A DNA stretch of 64,000 nt from Pseudomonas sp. 7SR1 (GCF_900156465.1 NZ_LT707064.1:3070501-3134500), one strand, 5' to 3'; counted from the stretch's first letter, positions 40,127 through 49,996 are shown. Notes: generated from the sequence alone by a model not told the origin. A program made the numbers and translations.

Positions 40127-40294
40127 CTTTGCAAACTCCAATCTCTGTCATCTGCAGCAAAACGTGTGCAGGACTTTGTTATAGGTTTGCGTAGCCTGCT
40201 AAGTAAATGCCCCGGTCCGTTAAGAAGTTTTCATGGAAAGCGCAGCGGTCGTACAGCCCAGGCCGGGCGCGGCATTCGGTCGCAGGGAGGCATC

Positions 40295-40396
40295 ATGAAA
40301 AAGGTTTCATATTGGCGCGGCAACCATCCAGCGAAGCTGCTTCCCTGGGGAAAGAGGCTGCCCGCGATACCGTGTGCCAGCCCACTTCCATCGTGA
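40295..40396 (+). CDS. Possible mini-ORF, 33 aa
   Basis: ATG at 40295 has GGGAGG four bases upstream, an unusually strong ribosome site for an intergenic stretch. The product begins MKKVSYWRGNHPAKLL and is short, basic and proline-rich. There is no homology claim. It may equally be a random short frame. Confidence 0.3.
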   Translation: MKKVSYWRGNHPAKLLPWGKRLPAIPCASPLPS

Positions 40397-40424
40397 GCAG
40401 GTGCACGCAAGGCATGGCATCCCG

Positions 40425-40456
40425 GACAAAAAGAAGCCCCGCATATGCGGGGCTTC
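40425..40456 (-). terminator. Rho-independent terminator of the purMN/DUF3108 unit
   Basis: GAAGCCCCGCATATGCGGGGCTTC, a perfect 24-base palindrome at 40433-40456, followed on the minus strand by TTTTTG. About 20 bp after the stop of the DUF3108 gene. Confidence 0.88.
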
Positions 40457-40473
40457 CTGATTATCGAGCCGGA

Positions 40474-41187
40474 TCAGCTGCCTTTGACTGGCTTGCCGTT
40501 GACCGTGCCGTCCTGGAGCATGATGTTGTACTCCTTGCCGTCGGTCTCGACCTGTTGCAGGCGTACCAGCAGGTAATCCCAGTCCTTGGCGAACCAGAGT
40601 ACGGTGATGCGCTTGCTTTGTGTCGGGTCGCGCACACGCTCCACTTTGATCGCGTCGATCTGCCCGGCCTTGGTTTCGACTTTTTCGGCGCCCAGTACGC
40701 GGAAGTCATAGGTGTCGACTTCGCCGTCATCGACCACCTGATAGCTCATGCTCTTCTTGCCGGCGGCCACATCGTGCTGCAAGGCCAGCTGGTAGGTGGA
40801 TTTATCCACCATGCCTCGGTTGAGCGGCAGCTTCACCGCGTCGCCGCGATCGGTGCCGGTGACCATCTTCGTGTTCCAGTCGAAGTCCAGGTCGGCCTTC
40901 TTGGCCTTGCCCAGGCCGCTGCGCTCGAAGTGGTAGGACTGAGGCAGCAGGGTGTCCTTGTCCAGGGTCAGGGTGCTTTCTTCCGTCAGGCCGGCAATCA
41001 TCATCGATGCCTTGAAGCTCAGCTTCCAGGTGCCGTTGGCTTCCTTGGTCAGGCTGCGCTCGGCAGTGCCGCTCATGGGCAATTGTTTCCAGTCGGCGGT
41101 GTAGCTGGCGGAGAAGGGTTGAAGCTCCGCGGCCTGTGCCAGAGGCAGGGCAAGCAGGGCGCAGGCGAAGAGCAGGGCGCGACGCAT
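40474..41187 (-). CDS. DUF3108 periplasmic protein
   Basis: It is 237 aa from ATG at 41187 (AGGAG upstream). The signal peptide (about 1-19, ending LAQAAE) is followed by a beta-rich domain (FSASYTADWKQ … ERVRDPTQSKRITVLWFAKDWDYLLVRL) typical of DUF3108. The function is unknown. It lies 8 bp after purN and probably belongs to the purM-purN transcript. Confidence 0.87.
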   Translation of the reverse strand: MRRALLFACALLALPLAQAAELQPFSASYTADWKQLPMSGTAERSLTKEANGTWKLSFKASMMIAGLTEESTLTLDKDTLLPQSYHFERSGLGKAKKADLDFDWNTKMVTGTDRGDAVKLPLNRGMVDKSTYQLALQHDVAAGKKSMSYQVVDDGEVDTYDFRVLGAEKVETKAGQIDAIKVERVRDPTQSKRITVLWFAKDWDYLLVRLQQVETDGKEYNIMLQDGTVNGKPVKGS

Positions 41188-41195
41188 AAAATCTC

Positions 41196-41846
41196 CTAGT
41201 ATCGAATCAAATGGCCGCTGGCGGCGAGCAACTGGCCGTCCAGCGAGGCACCACGATCGTCGAGGGTCAGCCGTCCTTCGGCAAACCAACGCACGGCCAT
41301 CGGGTAGATCTGGTGTTCCCGGGCGTGGACCCGTTGTGCCAGGCTTTGCGGCGTGTCGTGCAACTCTACCGGTATTACTGCCTGTACGACCAGTGGTCCG
41401 CCATCGAGTTCCTCGGTGACGAAGTGCACCGAGCAGCCATGCTCCGTGTCCCCGGCCTCCAGTGCGCGCTGGTGAGTGTGCAACCCTTTGTATTTGGGTA
41501 GCAACGAAGGATGGATATTGAACAGCCGGCCCTGGTAATGACGCACGAAGCCGGCGCTGAGGATGCGCATGAAGCCGGCCAGGACCACCAGTTGGGGACT
41601 GAAGGCGTCGATCTGTTCGATCAGTGCGGCGTCGAAGGCTTCGCGGCCATCGAATGCCTTGTGATCCAGGACGCGGGTCTCGATTCCCGCCTCCTTGGCG
41701 CGTTGCAGGCCGTAGGCATCGGCGCGGTTGGAAATCACCGCGCGGATGCGGACCGGGTTGTCTCCGGTCCGCGTGCTGTCGATCAGGGCCTGCAAGTTGC
41801 TGCCGGTGCCTGACAGCAGCACCACGACGTCACAGGTTGCAGACAT
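41196..41846 (-). CDS. purN: Phosphoribosylglycinamide formyltransferase PurN
   Basis: Formyl transfer from 10-formyl-tetrahydrofolate to GAR in purine synthesis. It is 216 aa from ATG at 41846; an alternative ATG at 41858 overlaps the purM stop (TGATG) and may allow translational coupling. Motifs: LLSGTGSNLQALID, NIHPSLLPKYKGLHTH (catalytic His and substrate loop), and the formyl-binding HFVTEELDGG with its Asp. It follows purM directly. Confidence 0.94.
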   Translation of the reverse strand: MSATCDVVVLLSGTGSNLQALIDSTRTGDNPVRIRAVISNRADAYGLQRAKEAGIETRVLDHKAFDGREAFDAALIEQIDAFSPQLVVLAGFMRILSAGFVRHYQGRLFNIHPSLLPKYKGLHTHQRALEAGDTEHGCSVHFVTEELDGGPLVVQAVIPVELHDTPQSLAQRVHAREHQIYPMAVRWFAEGRLTLDDRGASLDGQLLAASGHLIRY

Positions 41847-41857
41847 CCGTTCGTGCA

Positions 41858-42916
41858 TCAGTGTGCCTTAAGGTTTTTCAGCTCGACCTGGGCGGCGCCT
41901 TCGGCTGCCGCAGCGATGTGGCCGATGACCCAAGGCTGCTCGCCGGCTTCACGCAACACGTTCAGGGCGGTCTCGACGTGCTCCTGGGCCACGCAGATGA
42001 CCATGCCCACGCCGCAGTTCAGCACGCGGTGCATTTCGGTTTCATTGACGTTGCCTTTTTCCTGCAGCCAGTCGAACACCGCGGGGCGGGTCCAGCTCGC
42101 CACGTCGACCACCGCCTGGGCGCCTTTTGGCAGGACGCGCGGGATGTTGTCCAGCAGGCCGCCACCGGTGATGTGGGCCATGGCCTTGACGGCGCCGGTG
42201 TCCTTGATCAGCTTGAGCAGCGGCTTGACGTAGATGCGGGTCGGGGCCATCAACAGGTCGGTCAACGGCTTGCCGTCGAGCTGGGTGTTTTCGATGTCGG
42301 CGCCGGACACTTCGATGATCTTGCGGATCAGCGAGTAGCCGTTGGAGTGCGGACCGGAGGACGGCAGGGCAAGCAGGGCGTCGCCGGTGGCGACTTTCGA
42401 CCCGTCGATGATCTCGGCTTTTTCCACGACGCCGACACAGAAGCCGGCCAGGTCGTAGTCCTCGCCTTCGTACATGCCTGGCATCTCGGCGGTTTCACCA
42501 CCGACCAGGGAGCAGCCGGACAGCTCGCAGCCGGCGCCGATGCCGGTCACCACCTGGGCTGCGGTGTCGACGTTCAGTTTGCCGGTGGCGTAGTAGTCGA
42601 GGAAGAACAGTGGCTCGGCGCCGCAGACGACCAGGTCGTTCACGCACATCGCCACCAGGTCGATACCGATGCTGTCGTGCTTGTTCAGGTTCAGTGCCAG
42701 GCGCAGCTTGGTGCCCACGCCGTCGGTGCCCGAGACCAGCACCGGTTGCTTGTAGCCGGCCGGGATCTCGCAGAGGGCGCCGAAACCGCCCAGGCCGCCC
42801 ATGACTTCCGGACGCGCAGTGCGCTTGGCGACGCTCTTGATGCGTTCGACCAATGCTTCACCGGCGTCGATGTCTACACCGGCGTCCTTGTAGCTCAGGG
42901 AGGGTTGCTTGCTCAT
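41858..42916 (-). CDS. purM: Phosphoribosylformylglycinamidine cyclo-ligase PurM
   Basis: ATP-dependent ring closure to AIR in purine synthesis. It is 352 aa. [19 protein letters not shown] is the N-terminal Lys/Asp-rich ATP-binding part; [27 protein letters not shown] and [12 protein letters not shown] are conserved motifs of the family. It heads purM-purN-DUF3108 and is divergent from the DUF2066 gene. Confidence 0.95.
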   Translation of the reverse strand: MSKQPSLSYKDAGVDIDAGEALVERIKSVAKRTARPEVMGGLGGFGALCEIPAGYKQPVLVSGTDGVGTKLRLALNLNKHDSIGIDLVAMCVNDLVVCGAEPLFFLDYYATGKLNVDTAAQVVTGIGAGCELSGCSLVGGETAEMPGMYEGEDYDLAGFCVGVVEKAEIIDGSKVATGDALLALPSSGPHSNGYSLIRKIIEVSGADIENTQLDGKPLTDLLMAPTRIYVKPLLKLIKDTGAVKAMAHITGGGLLDNIPRVLPKGAQAVVDVASWTRPAVFDWLQEKGNVNETEMHRVLNCGVGMVICVAQEHVETALNVLREAGEQPWVIGHIAAAAEGAAQVELKNLKAH

Positions 42917-43281
42917 GATCCAGGCCTTTAGGGGGGGATTTCTGGGTAACGACCGACCGCCGGGGCCATTGAATACTCGTTGTGCGAGTGATTCCGGATG
43001 CCCAGCCGTTGCCGGTCTGCGAAGGCGCGCGATTTTATCAGGCTTGTGGGGCAGCGGCCATCCTCGCGCCGACGGGCAGGAACATATCCGCAGAAAAAAA
43101 CCGATATTTCTTCTATTGGTGCTGCACGATGCGGCTGTATAAGGTGTAGCCGTAACCGGCTATGGTGACGACCGCGCAAAACTTCCATCGGTGTGTGAGT
43201 GTTTTGGCGCATGCCGTGGTCACAGCCATGCTTCGTTTTCTTCACACGGCCTGTTCCAGCCGTCATGTCCGGGAATCTTCC
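42917..43281. other. Divergent promoter region of purM and the DUF2066 gene
   Basis: About 365 bp. A perfect small hairpin TAGCCG-TAAC-CGGCTA is at 43147-43162. No gene or recognised riboswitch seen. Confidence 0.5.
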
Positions 43282-44340
43282 ATGCGTCTGATCAAATTCT
43301 TGTCTGTGGGCTGCCTGGCGTTGATCAGCCTGGCGAGCCAGGCCGAACCCCTCAATGGTCTTTATCAAGTCTACGAGCCCGTCGCGAGCCAGTCGCCGGA
43401 CGAGCGCAACCAGGCGACATTGCGCGCCCTGGACACGCTGGTGCTGCGTCTGACCGGCGATGCCGGGGCGGCACAGAACCCCGGGCTGGCGGCGCTCCGC
43501 AAGGACCCGCAGCAGATCATTCTCCAGTATGGCTACGACGCCGGCCCTCCCGAGAGCCTGAAGGTGGACTTCGATCCGGTGAGCACCGATCGCGCCCTGC
43601 GTTCGGCAGGGCTGTCACTGTGGGGCGCGAACCGGCCTTCGATCCTGGGCTGGTGGCTGAACGACTCGACCGAGGGTTCGAGCCTGGTGGGTGACGGGCA
43701 GCCCAGCGCCGCGCCGTTGCGCCGCGCCGCCCAGCATCGGGGCTTGCCACTGCTATTGCCACTGGCTGACCTGAGCGAACAGATCGTCGCTACCGCGCCG
43801 AACCTGGAGGGCACTGACCCGGCTCCGTTGCGCGCCGCATCGGAGCGCTACGGCGCCGATGCGCTGCTGGCGGTCCATGCCAAGGAAGAGGGCGGTCAGT
43901 GGAAGGGCACCTGGCGCCTGTGGCTGGGCAATCAACGGGAACAGGGCAGTGCCCAGGGCGCCGATGCCGCCGCGCTGGCCGATGCGGTGATGCTGGCGGT
44001 GAGTCAGCGTCTGGCCCCGCGCTTCGTCGCCAAGCCAGGGGTGGCAACCGAACAGTTGCTGGAAGTGCAGGGCATGAACTTCGAGCGTTATGCCGCCCTG
44101 GGGCGTTTGCTGGAGCCGTTCGGCGGGCAATTGCAGCGGGTCGAAGGGGATCGGATCGTCTATCGGGTCAATGGCAGTGCGGAGCAGCTCAAGGCGCAGC
44201 TGGCCCTGGCGAAACTGCAGGAAATTCCGGCCGGCGAGAGCATCGCGCCCGTTCCTGCGGCACAACCGCCAGCCGAGGGTTCGGCCACGGCCCCCGCTGC
44301 GCCCCCCGCACCGACGGCCAACCTGCGGTTTCGCTGGTAG
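43282..44340 (+). CDS. DUF2066 periplasmic protein
   Basis: It is 352 aa from ATG at 43282, with a signal peptide (about 1-21, ending LASQAE) and a long beta/alpha domain containing LYQVYEPVASQSPDERNQATLRALDTLVLRLTG-type DUF2066 sequence. The C-terminal 35 residues are Pro/Ala-rich and probably disordered. Function unknown; the neighbours perM and hda keep this order in Pseudomonas. Confidence 0.85.
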   Translation: MRLIKFLSVGCLALISLASQAEPLNGLYQVYEPVASQSPDERNQATLRALDTLVLRLTGDAGAAQNPGLAALRKDPQQIILQYGYDAGPPESLKVDFDPVSTDRALRSAGLSLWGANRPSILGWWLNDSTEGSSLVGDGQPSAAPLRRAAQHRGLPLLLPLADLSEQIVATAPNLEGTDPAPLRAASERYGADALLAVHAKEEGGQWKGTWRLWLGNQREQGSAQGADAAALADAVMLAVSQRLAPRFVAKPGVATEQLLEVQGMNFERYAALGRLLEPFGGQLQRVEGDRIVYRVNGSAEQLKAQLALAKLQEIPAGESIAPVPAAQPPAEGSATAPAAPPAPTANLRFRW

Positions 44341-44369
44341 TTTTCCTTCTATATAGCCAGGAGTTGTTC

Positions 44370-45443
44370 ATGGGTGATACGCGGCGTTGGTTCTGGTTGG
44401 GCGGGGTCGCCCTGCTGTGCGCGCTAATCTATCTGTTGCATCCGATTCTGACCCCGTTCCTGGTGGCGCTGCTCTTGGCCTATCTGTTCGATCCGGTGGT
44501 GGATCGCCTGGAGAAGCTCGGCCTGTCGCGGACCTGGGGCGTGGTGACGGTGTTTGCCCTGTTTACCCTGATCGTCATCGCGCTGTTGCTGGTGTTGATT
44601 CCCATGCTGGCCAAGCAACTGCTGCGCCTGTATGAACTGGCACCGCAGATGCTCGATTGGCTACAGCACACAGCAGTGCCCTGGGTACAGTCCAGGCTGG
44701 GTCTGGCGGATGGTTTCTGGAAGTTCGACAAGGTCAAGGCTGCCATCAGCGAACATATGGGCCAGACCACCGACATCGTTGGCGTGGTGCTGAGCCAGGC
44801 CACAGCCTCGAGCCTGGCCTTGATGGGGTGGCTGGCGAACCTGGTGCTGATTCCGGTGGTGAGTTTCTATCTGTTGCGGGACTGGGACCTGATGATGGCC
44901 AAGATCCGCGGCCTGCTGCCGCGTCACCGGGAGGAGCAGATCATGACCCTCACCGGCGAATGCCACGAGGTGCTGGGTGCGTTTGTGCGGGGGCAGTTGC
45001 TGGTGATGGTGGCGCTGGGCTTCATCTATGCGGCGGGACTGATGCTGGTTGGGCTGGAGTTGGGTCTGCTGATCGGCATGATCGCCGGCCTGGCGGCCAT
45101 CGTACCGTACATGGGCTTCGTGATCGGTATCGGCGCGGCGTTGATCGCCGGGCTGTTCCAGTTTGGTGGCGACCTGTATCCCATGGTCGGCATCGTGGCG
45201 GTATTCATGGTGGGCCAGGCCCTGGAAGGCATGGTGCTGACTCCGTTGCTGGTGGGCGATCGCATCGGCCTGCACCCGGTGGCGGTGATCTTCGCGATCC
45301 TGGCAGGCGGTGAGTTGTTTGGTTTTACCGGGATCCTGCTGGCGCTGCCGGTGGCGGCGGTCATCATGGTGCTGGTGCGCCACGCGCGTGACCTGTACAA
45401 GGATTCGGACCTCTACAGTGGCGTCGAAGACCCCGATCTGTAG
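44370..45443 (+). CDS. AI-2E (PerM)-family membrane transporter
   Basis: It is 357 aa with about eight transmembrane helices and the family's PerM/YdiK-like pattern. Motifs: NLVLIPVVSFYLLRDWD, FVRGQLLVMVALGFIYA and AIVPYMGFVIG. The family includes TqsA (AI-2 export) and sodium/proton antiporters; the substrate here is unknown. ATG at 44370 is preceded by GGAGTTG. Its stop lies about 170 bp before hda. Confidence 0.88.
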   Translation: MGDTRRWFWLGGVALLCALIYLLHPILTPFLVALLLAYLFDPVVDRLEKLGLSRTWGVVTVFALFTLIVIALLLVLIPMLAKQLLRLYELAPQMLDWLQHTAVPWVQSRLGLADGFWKFDKVKAAISEHMGQTTDIVGVVLSQATASSLALMGWLANLVLIPVVSFYLLRDWDLMMAKIRGLLPRHREEQIMTLTGECHEVLGAFVRGQLLVMVALGFIYAAGLMLVGLELGLLIGMIAGLAAIVPYMGFVIGIGAALIAGLFQFGGDLYPMVGIVAVFMVGQALEGMVLTPLLVGDRIGLHPVAVIFAILAGGELFGFTGILLALPVAAVIMVLVRHARDLYKDSDLYSGVEDPDL

Positions 45444-45610
45444 GGCGCGACCGGCCGGGGCGCCAGGGAAATGGTCGCCATGCCGTGTTGCTGCTGCAAA
45501 CCTTTGATTTTGCTCGTGGAGCGGCGCATTGTGCGGTCTGCTTCACGAGTATAAACTTTGCGAACTTTACACAGAGGCCACTAACGGTTCCTTGGAACTG
45601 TCCAGCCAGC

Positions 45611-46315
45611 ATGAAACCGATTCAGTTGCCCCTAGGTGTGCGTCTGCGTGATGACGCCACCTTCATCAACTACTACCCAGGCGCGAATGCCGCTGCACTC
45701 GGCTATGTCGAGCGGCTATGCGAAGCCGACGCCGGCTGGACCGAGAGTCTGATCTACCTGTGGGGCAAGGATGGGGTTGGGCGTACGCACCTGTTGCAGG
45801 CGGCCTGCCTGAGATTCGAGCAATTGGGCGAGCCGGCGGTGTACCTGCCATTGGCTGAATTGCTGGACCGTGGCGTTGAAATCCTCGACAACCTCGAACA
45901 ATACGAACTGGTCTGCCTGGACGATCTCCAGGCCGTGGCCGGCAAGGCCGATTGGGAAGAGGCGCTGTTTCATCTTTTCAACCGGTTGCGGGACAGTGGT
46001 CGGCGCCTGCTGATCGCTGCCTCCACGTCTCCCCGGGAGTTGCCGGTAAAGCTGGCGGACCTCAAGTCTCGTCTCACCCTGGCGCTGATCTTCCAGATGC
46101 GTCCGCTTTCCGATGAAGACAAGCTGCGTGCCTTGCAGTTGCGCGCTTCCCGGCGCGGACTGCATCTGACCGATGAGGTGGGGCATTTCATTCTTACCCG
46201 TGGCACCCGCAGCATGAGTGCACTGTTCGAGTTGCTCGAGCGCCTCGACCAGGCCTCCCTTCAAGCCCAGCGCAAGCTGACCATTCCTTTCTTGAAAGAA
46301 ACCTTGGGCTGGTAG
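45611..46315 (+). CDS. hda: DnaA regulatory inactivator Hda
   Basis: AAA+ protein that, with the beta clamp, stimulates DnaA-ATP hydrolysis after initiation. It is 234 aa. It begins MKPIQLPLGVRL, whose QLPL is the clamp-binding motif. The AAA+ domain has a Walker A-like GKDGVGRTHLLQ and Walker B VCLDDLQAV, as in DnaA. Third gene after DUF2066 and perM, as in PAO1; a separate promoter is likely in the 167-bp gap. Confidence 0.94.
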   Translation: MKPIQLPLGVRLRDDATFINYYPGANAAALGYVERLCEADAGWTESLIYLWGKDGVGRTHLLQAACLRFEQLGEPAVYLPLAELLDRGVEILDNLEQYELVCLDDLQAVAGKADWEEALFHLFNRLRDSGRRLLIAASTSPRELPVKLADLKSRLTLALIFQMRPLSDEDKLRALQLRASRRGLHLTDEVGHFILTRGTRSMSALFELLERLDQASLQAQRKLTIPFLKETLGW

Positions 46316-46527
46316 AGCCTGTCCGACTAGTGGCTCTTGGCCTGCTTTGCGCACGAGCAAACCCGCGGCCCTGCTGGGTTGCAGGCCACGCGACATTCAA
46401 AATGGGCTTAAGCGCTTAGATGTGATGGCAAAACCGGGAAGTCACATTTTTATCGATTGAATTTGCAAATGAAGTCGATAGAAGGCATAGTCTCGCCATC
46501 TTTACAACTACAGCCACGGTCGTGCCC

Positions 46528-47154
46528 ATGCTAAATCGCTTCGCACCCCTCGTGCCTCTCGCACTCGTTACCCTGTTGTTCGGTTGCGCTGCCCACTCCC
46601 CAGTGACCCAGCAAGAGCAGCAACCACAGGTCAAGAATTCCGTTACCGCCCAGTCTTCCTCCGTTGCGTTCCAGGAAGAAGTGGCCTCCGACAAAGAGCT
46701 GGCGGCCTTCGCCAGCAACAAGCCCTATCAGCTTCCCGTGCTGGCCGACAGCATCCTGGAGCGTGGCATGTCCCTGATCGGGACCCGCTACCGTTTTGGC
46801 GGCACCTCCGAGGCGGGCTTCGATTGCAGCGGTTTCATCGGTTATCTGTTTCGCGAAGAGGCCGGCATGAACCTGCCGCGCTCCACCCGCGAAATGATCA
46901 ACGTGAATGCCCCGCTGGTGGCTCGCAATCAACTGGAGCCGGGTGACTTGCTGTTTTTCAGCACCAATGGGCGCCGTGGACGTGTCAGCCACGCCGGTAT
47001 CTACCTGGGTGACAACCAGTTCATCCACTCCAGCAGCCGTCGCAGCGGTGGCGTACGCATCGATAGCCTCGGTGACAGCTACTGGAGCAAGACCTTCATC
47101 GAAGCCAAGCGCGCCCTGGCCATGGCGCCGACTGTGGTCACCGCTCGCAAGTAA
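46528..47154 (+). CDS. NlpC/P60-family lipoprotein (first of two)
   Basis: Cell-wall peptidase of the C40 family, cleaving stem peptides. It is 208 aa from ATG at 46528 (GTG at 46522 is an alternative). The lipobox LLFGCA indicates lipidation. The domain (about 78-200) has catalytic Cys in FDCSGFIGY, His in VSHAGIYLG and a third polar residue after QFIHSSS. The second copy lies about 165 bp downstream, and the two share the order of active-site blocks. Confidence 0.91.
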   Translation: MLNRFAPLVPLALVTLLFGCAAHSPVTQQEQQPQVKNSVTAQSSSVAFQEEVASDKELAAFASNKPYQLPVLADSILERGMSLIGTRYRFGGTSEAGFDCSGFIGYLFREEAGMNLPRSTREMINVNAPLVARNQLEPGDLLFFSTNGRRGRVSHAGIYLGDNQFIHSSSRRSGGVRIDSLGDSYWSKTFIEAKRALAMAPTVVTARK

Positions 47155-47319
47155 GCGCACAGTTTGTAAGGCAAACTTAAAGTCTTACTTGAAGTTTGCC
47201 TCATAGCCGCTAGAATCCTTGATCATTGATTGATGGCAATCCGCCTGCGTCCCAGCAGGCGGATTTGTTTTCATGCCCCGGCAGGAAAAAGCCGCATCCA
47301 GATCAGGATCGTTCTGCAT

Positions 47320-47853
47320 ATGTCGACGTCGGCCCGCCTCGCTCCCCTTCTCCTGGCCGCGCTGCTCAGCGCATGCGCCAGTCGAACCCCGCCCCCTGCG
47401 CCTGTGCGTGCTCCGGTGGTATTCGCTCCCTCGCAACCCGTGTCCCCGGCCGCCGAAGACGTACTCTTCCGGGCGCTTGGCCTGGTGGGCACGCCTTATC
47501 GCTGGGGTGGCAACACACCGGATTCGGGTTTCGATTGCAGCGGCCTGATCGGTTATGTCTATCGCGACGCGGCCGGTATTTCCCTGCCACGTTCGACCCG
47601 CGAAATGATCGGCATGCGAGCCCCGGAAGTCGGTAAGGATGCGTTGCAGAGCGGGGATCTGGTTTTCTTCGCCACCAATGGCGGTTCCCAGGTCAGCCAC
47701 GCCGGAATCTACGTCGGAGAGGGCCGTTTCGTGCATGCGCCGGCCACCGGTGGGACGGTCAAGCTCGATAGCCTGTCCAAGGCCTATTGGCAGAAGGCTT
47801 ACCTGGGCGCCAAGCGTGTATTGCAGCCGGAGCATCTGGCACGCAATCCCTGA
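47320..47853 (+). CDS. NlpC/P60-family lipoprotein (second of two)
   Basis: It is 177 aa from ATG at 47320. The lipobox LLSACA is followed by a Pro-rich linker. The C40 domain has FDCSGLIGYVY (catalytic Cys), SHAGIYVG (His) and the GRFVHAPATGG end. It is similar in block order to the preceding gene but with a shorter N-terminal part, consistent with an old tandem duplication. Confidence 0.9.
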   Translation: MSTSARLAPLLLAALLSACASRTPPPAPVRAPVVFAPSQPVSPAAEDVLFRALGLVGTPYRWGGNTPDSGFDCSGLIGYVYRDAAGISLPRSTREMIGMRAPEVGKDALQSGDLVFFATNGGSQVSHAGIYVGEGRFVHAPATGGTVKLDSLSKAYWQKAYLGAKRVLQPEHLARNP

Positions 47854-47878
47854 CGTGGATTTTCAGGTCAGCGAAGAC

Positions 47879-48017
47879 CTGTGGCGAGGGGATTTACCCC
47901 CGCTGGGCTGCAAAGCAGCCCCAAAGACAGCGGCTTGGATGCGATCGGCCTGAAAACTCCGCATTTCAAGCTCTAGGGCTGCTGCGCAGCCCCGCGGGGA
48001 TAAATCCCCTCGCCACA
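47879..48017. repeat. Large GTGGCGAGGGG mirror repeat
   Basis: Outer arms TGTGGCGAGGGGATTTACCC and GGGATAAATCCCCTCGCCAC about 95 bp apart, with inner stems GGGCTGC-AAA-GCAGCCCC and GGGCTGCTGCGCAGCCCC. The most complete copy of the family in the window. Between convergent genes. Confidence 0.85.
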
Positions 48018-48034
48018 GAAGAGTGCGATCAGCG

Positions 48035-49345
48035 CTATTGGGCAGACACCCGCCAGATCTTGTTCCCCACATCATCGGCTACCAGCAATCCACCCTGTTT
48101 GTCGATCACGACACCTACCGGGCGGCCCTGGGCTTTTTCGTCGGCGTTCAGGAAGCCGCTCAGCACATCGACAGGTTGCCCGACCGGCTTGCCAGCACTG
48201 AAGGGGACGAAAATCACTTTGTAGCCACTGTGGGGCTTGCGATTCCATGAGCCATGCTGCCCGATGAACGCTCCCTCGGTAAATGGCGCGGGGAGGTTGC
48301 TGCCCTCGGCGAAGGTCAGGCCCAGCGACGCGGTGTGAGGCCCGACGGCATAGTCCGGGGCTATGGCTTTGGCCACCAGGTCCGGTTTCTGGGGCTCGAC
48401 CCGAGTATCGACATGCTGCCCGTAATAGCTGTAGGGCCAGCCATAGAAGCCGCCATCCTTGACCGAGGTGATGTAGTCCGGCACCAGGTCGCTGCCGATC
48501 TCGTCCCGTTCGTTCACCGCTGTCCACAGCGCTCCGCTGCGCGGCTCCCAGGCCAGGCCGTTGGGGTTGCGCAGGCCCGAGGCAAAGATGCGGTGGTTGC
48601 CGCTGGCGCGGTCCACTTCCCAGATGGCCGCACGACCTTCTTCAGCCTCCATGCCGTTCTCCGCGACGTTACTGTTCGAGCCGGTGGTGACGTACAGCTT
48701 GCTGCCGTCGCGGCTGGCGATGACGTTTTTGGTCCAGTGGTGGTTGAGCGTGCCGCCCGGCAAGTCGACGACCTTGGTGGGCTGCGCCTTGATTTGCGTG
48801 TCGCCGTCCTTGTAGGGAAAACGAATCAACCGGTCAGTGTCGGCCACGTACAGGTCATTGCCCACCAGGGTCATGCCGAACGGCGAGTTGAGGTTCTCCA
48901 GGAAAACCGTGCGGGTTTCGGCGATGCCGTCGTGATTGGCGTCACGCAGCAGTGTGATGCGATTGGGGCTTGGCACTCCGGCGCCGGCGCGACCCATGAC
49001 CTTTTTCATCACCCAGCCGCGCACGCCCTTGGAATCGTCTGGCTTGGGCGGGGCATTGGTTTCGGCTACCAGCACATCGCCGTTGGGCAGCACATAGAGC
49101 CAGCGTGGATGATCCAGGCCTTCGGCGAAAGCCTTCACTTGCAGGCCCTGGGCCGGCGTCGGCTTGGCGCCGTCCGGCCAGCCGACAGCTTCGGCGATGT
49201 TCACGGTGGGGATCAGGGTCTTGTTCGGTTCCGGCAGCTTCGGCGATGGGCCGGTGCCATCGGACACTTGCAGCGTGGACGATTCGCCGCAAGCGACAAG
49301 CCCTGCGGCAAGGACAATGGTCAGGAGATGAGGCGGCTTGAGCAT
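48035..49345 (-). CDS. Sorbosone dehydrogenase-like lipoprotein (beta-propeller)
   Basis: PQQ-type aldose/sorbosone dehydrogenase fold; the substrate and cofactor use here are not proven. It is 436 aa. The lipobox LVACGES gives a lipid anchor at about Cys19. A six-bladed beta-propeller is suggested by repeated blocks such as [80 protein letters not shown] and [15 protein letters not shown]. An isolated gene, divergent from nothing nearby on the plus strand. Confidence 0.87.
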   Translation of the reverse strand: MLKPPHLLTIVLAAGLVACGESSTLQVSDGTGPSPKLPEPNKTLIPTVNIAEAVGWPDGAKPTPAQGLQVKAFAEGLDHPRWLYVLPNGDVLVAETNAPPKPDDSKGVRGWVMKKVMGRAGAGVPSPNRITLLRDANHDGIAETRTVFLENLNSPFGMTLVGNDLYVADTDRLIRFPYKDGDTQIKAQPTKVVDLPGGTLNHHWTKNVIASRDGSKLYVTTGSNSNVAENGMEAEEGRAAIWEVDRASGNHRIFASGLRNPNGLAWEPRSGALWTAVNERDEIGSDLVPDYITSVKDGGFYGWPYSYYGQHVDTRVEPQKPDLVAKAIAPDYAVGPHTASLGLTFAEGSNLPAPFTEGAFIGQHGSWNRKPHSGYKVIFVPFSAGKPVGQPVDVLSGFLNADEKAQGRPVGVVIDKQGGLLVADDVGNKIWRVSAQ

Positions 49346-49411
49346 GCTGGCTTCCCTATGAATGCATGTGGTTATTCATAGAGAAGCGTAGACGCGCGAT
49401 GGTTCCACCCG

Positions 49412-49996
49412 TCAGCCGTGGGCCTGCTTGAACAGCACGGCGATCCCCGGATGATAATGACCGGCCTCGTTGCGCAACTTGCGATAGGCGTAAGGGAAAT
49501 ACCAGGCCACGGCGCAGGTGTTTTCCTTCTGCAGTTCATCGACCATGTCCTGCAGCTCTTCGGGCGTGGTGCTTTGCTGGGCTTTTTGCGGCGCGACGAA
49601 CAGGCAGCCCAGCTTCAGGTCGCTGGCGTAGCTGATGCGCTTGGCGTCGCTGGTGGCTTCGAGCAAGGGCTGGGTCAGGTTGAGGTTCTTGACCTTTGGC
49701 CAGCGCTGGGTGGCCTGGATGAAGGCGCGCTCATCCGTACCGGCAATGAACAGGTGGGCCCTGGCGTTGCGTTCGCCTTCTTCATTCTGCTTGCGGGTCG
49801 GGGCGTCCTGCAGCGTGACCATCTCGGCCATCCAGGCCGCTGCCGAGAGCAATCCCAGGTTGGCTTTTTCGTCGAACCAGTACGGCGTGTCGTTATCCCC
49901 GCGCACGGTGTTGTAGCGATCGATGCAGTCGAACCAGCGTTCGAGCATCGGGCGCAGGAACTCCAGTTTTGGATTGCTGATGATCATGCCTTGCAT
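49412..49996 (-). CDS. Conserved hypothetical protein upstream of the cobalamin operon
   Basis: I do not recognise a domain. It is 194 aa from ATG at 49996 (AGGGGG ribosome site); longer frames to 50041 lack one. It is soluble, mixed alpha/beta, with no signal or membrane segment, and contains three Trp-rich areas (MLERWFDCIDRY, YWFDEKANLG, AVAWYFPYAYRKL). It is divergent from the cob operon and unlikely to share its regulation, since the riboswitch reads the other way. Confidence 0.7.
   Translation of the reverse strand: MQGMIISNPKLEFLRPMLERWFDCIDRYNTVRGDNDTPYWFDEKANLGLLSAAAWMAEMVTLQDAPTRKQNEEGERNARAHLFIAGTDERAFIQATQRWPKVKNLNLTQPLLEATSDAKRISYASDLKLGCLFVAPQKAQQSTTPEELQDMVDELQKENTCAVAWYFPYAYRKLRNEAGHYHPGIAVLFKQAHG

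Larger units (their letters stand above)
40127..40473. other. Intergenic region with a mini-ORF and a terminator
   Basis: Contains a possible 33-aa ORF (40295-40396, separate entry) and the terminator of the DUF3108 gene (40425-40456). Otherwise no gene seen. Confidence 0.6.

Noticed and set aside
46421..46446. TGTGA … TCACA as a possible Vfr/CRP site before the first NlpC/P60 gene
   Set aside because: The two halves are 16 bases apart, whereas Vfr/CRP needs about 6, so the site does not fit.
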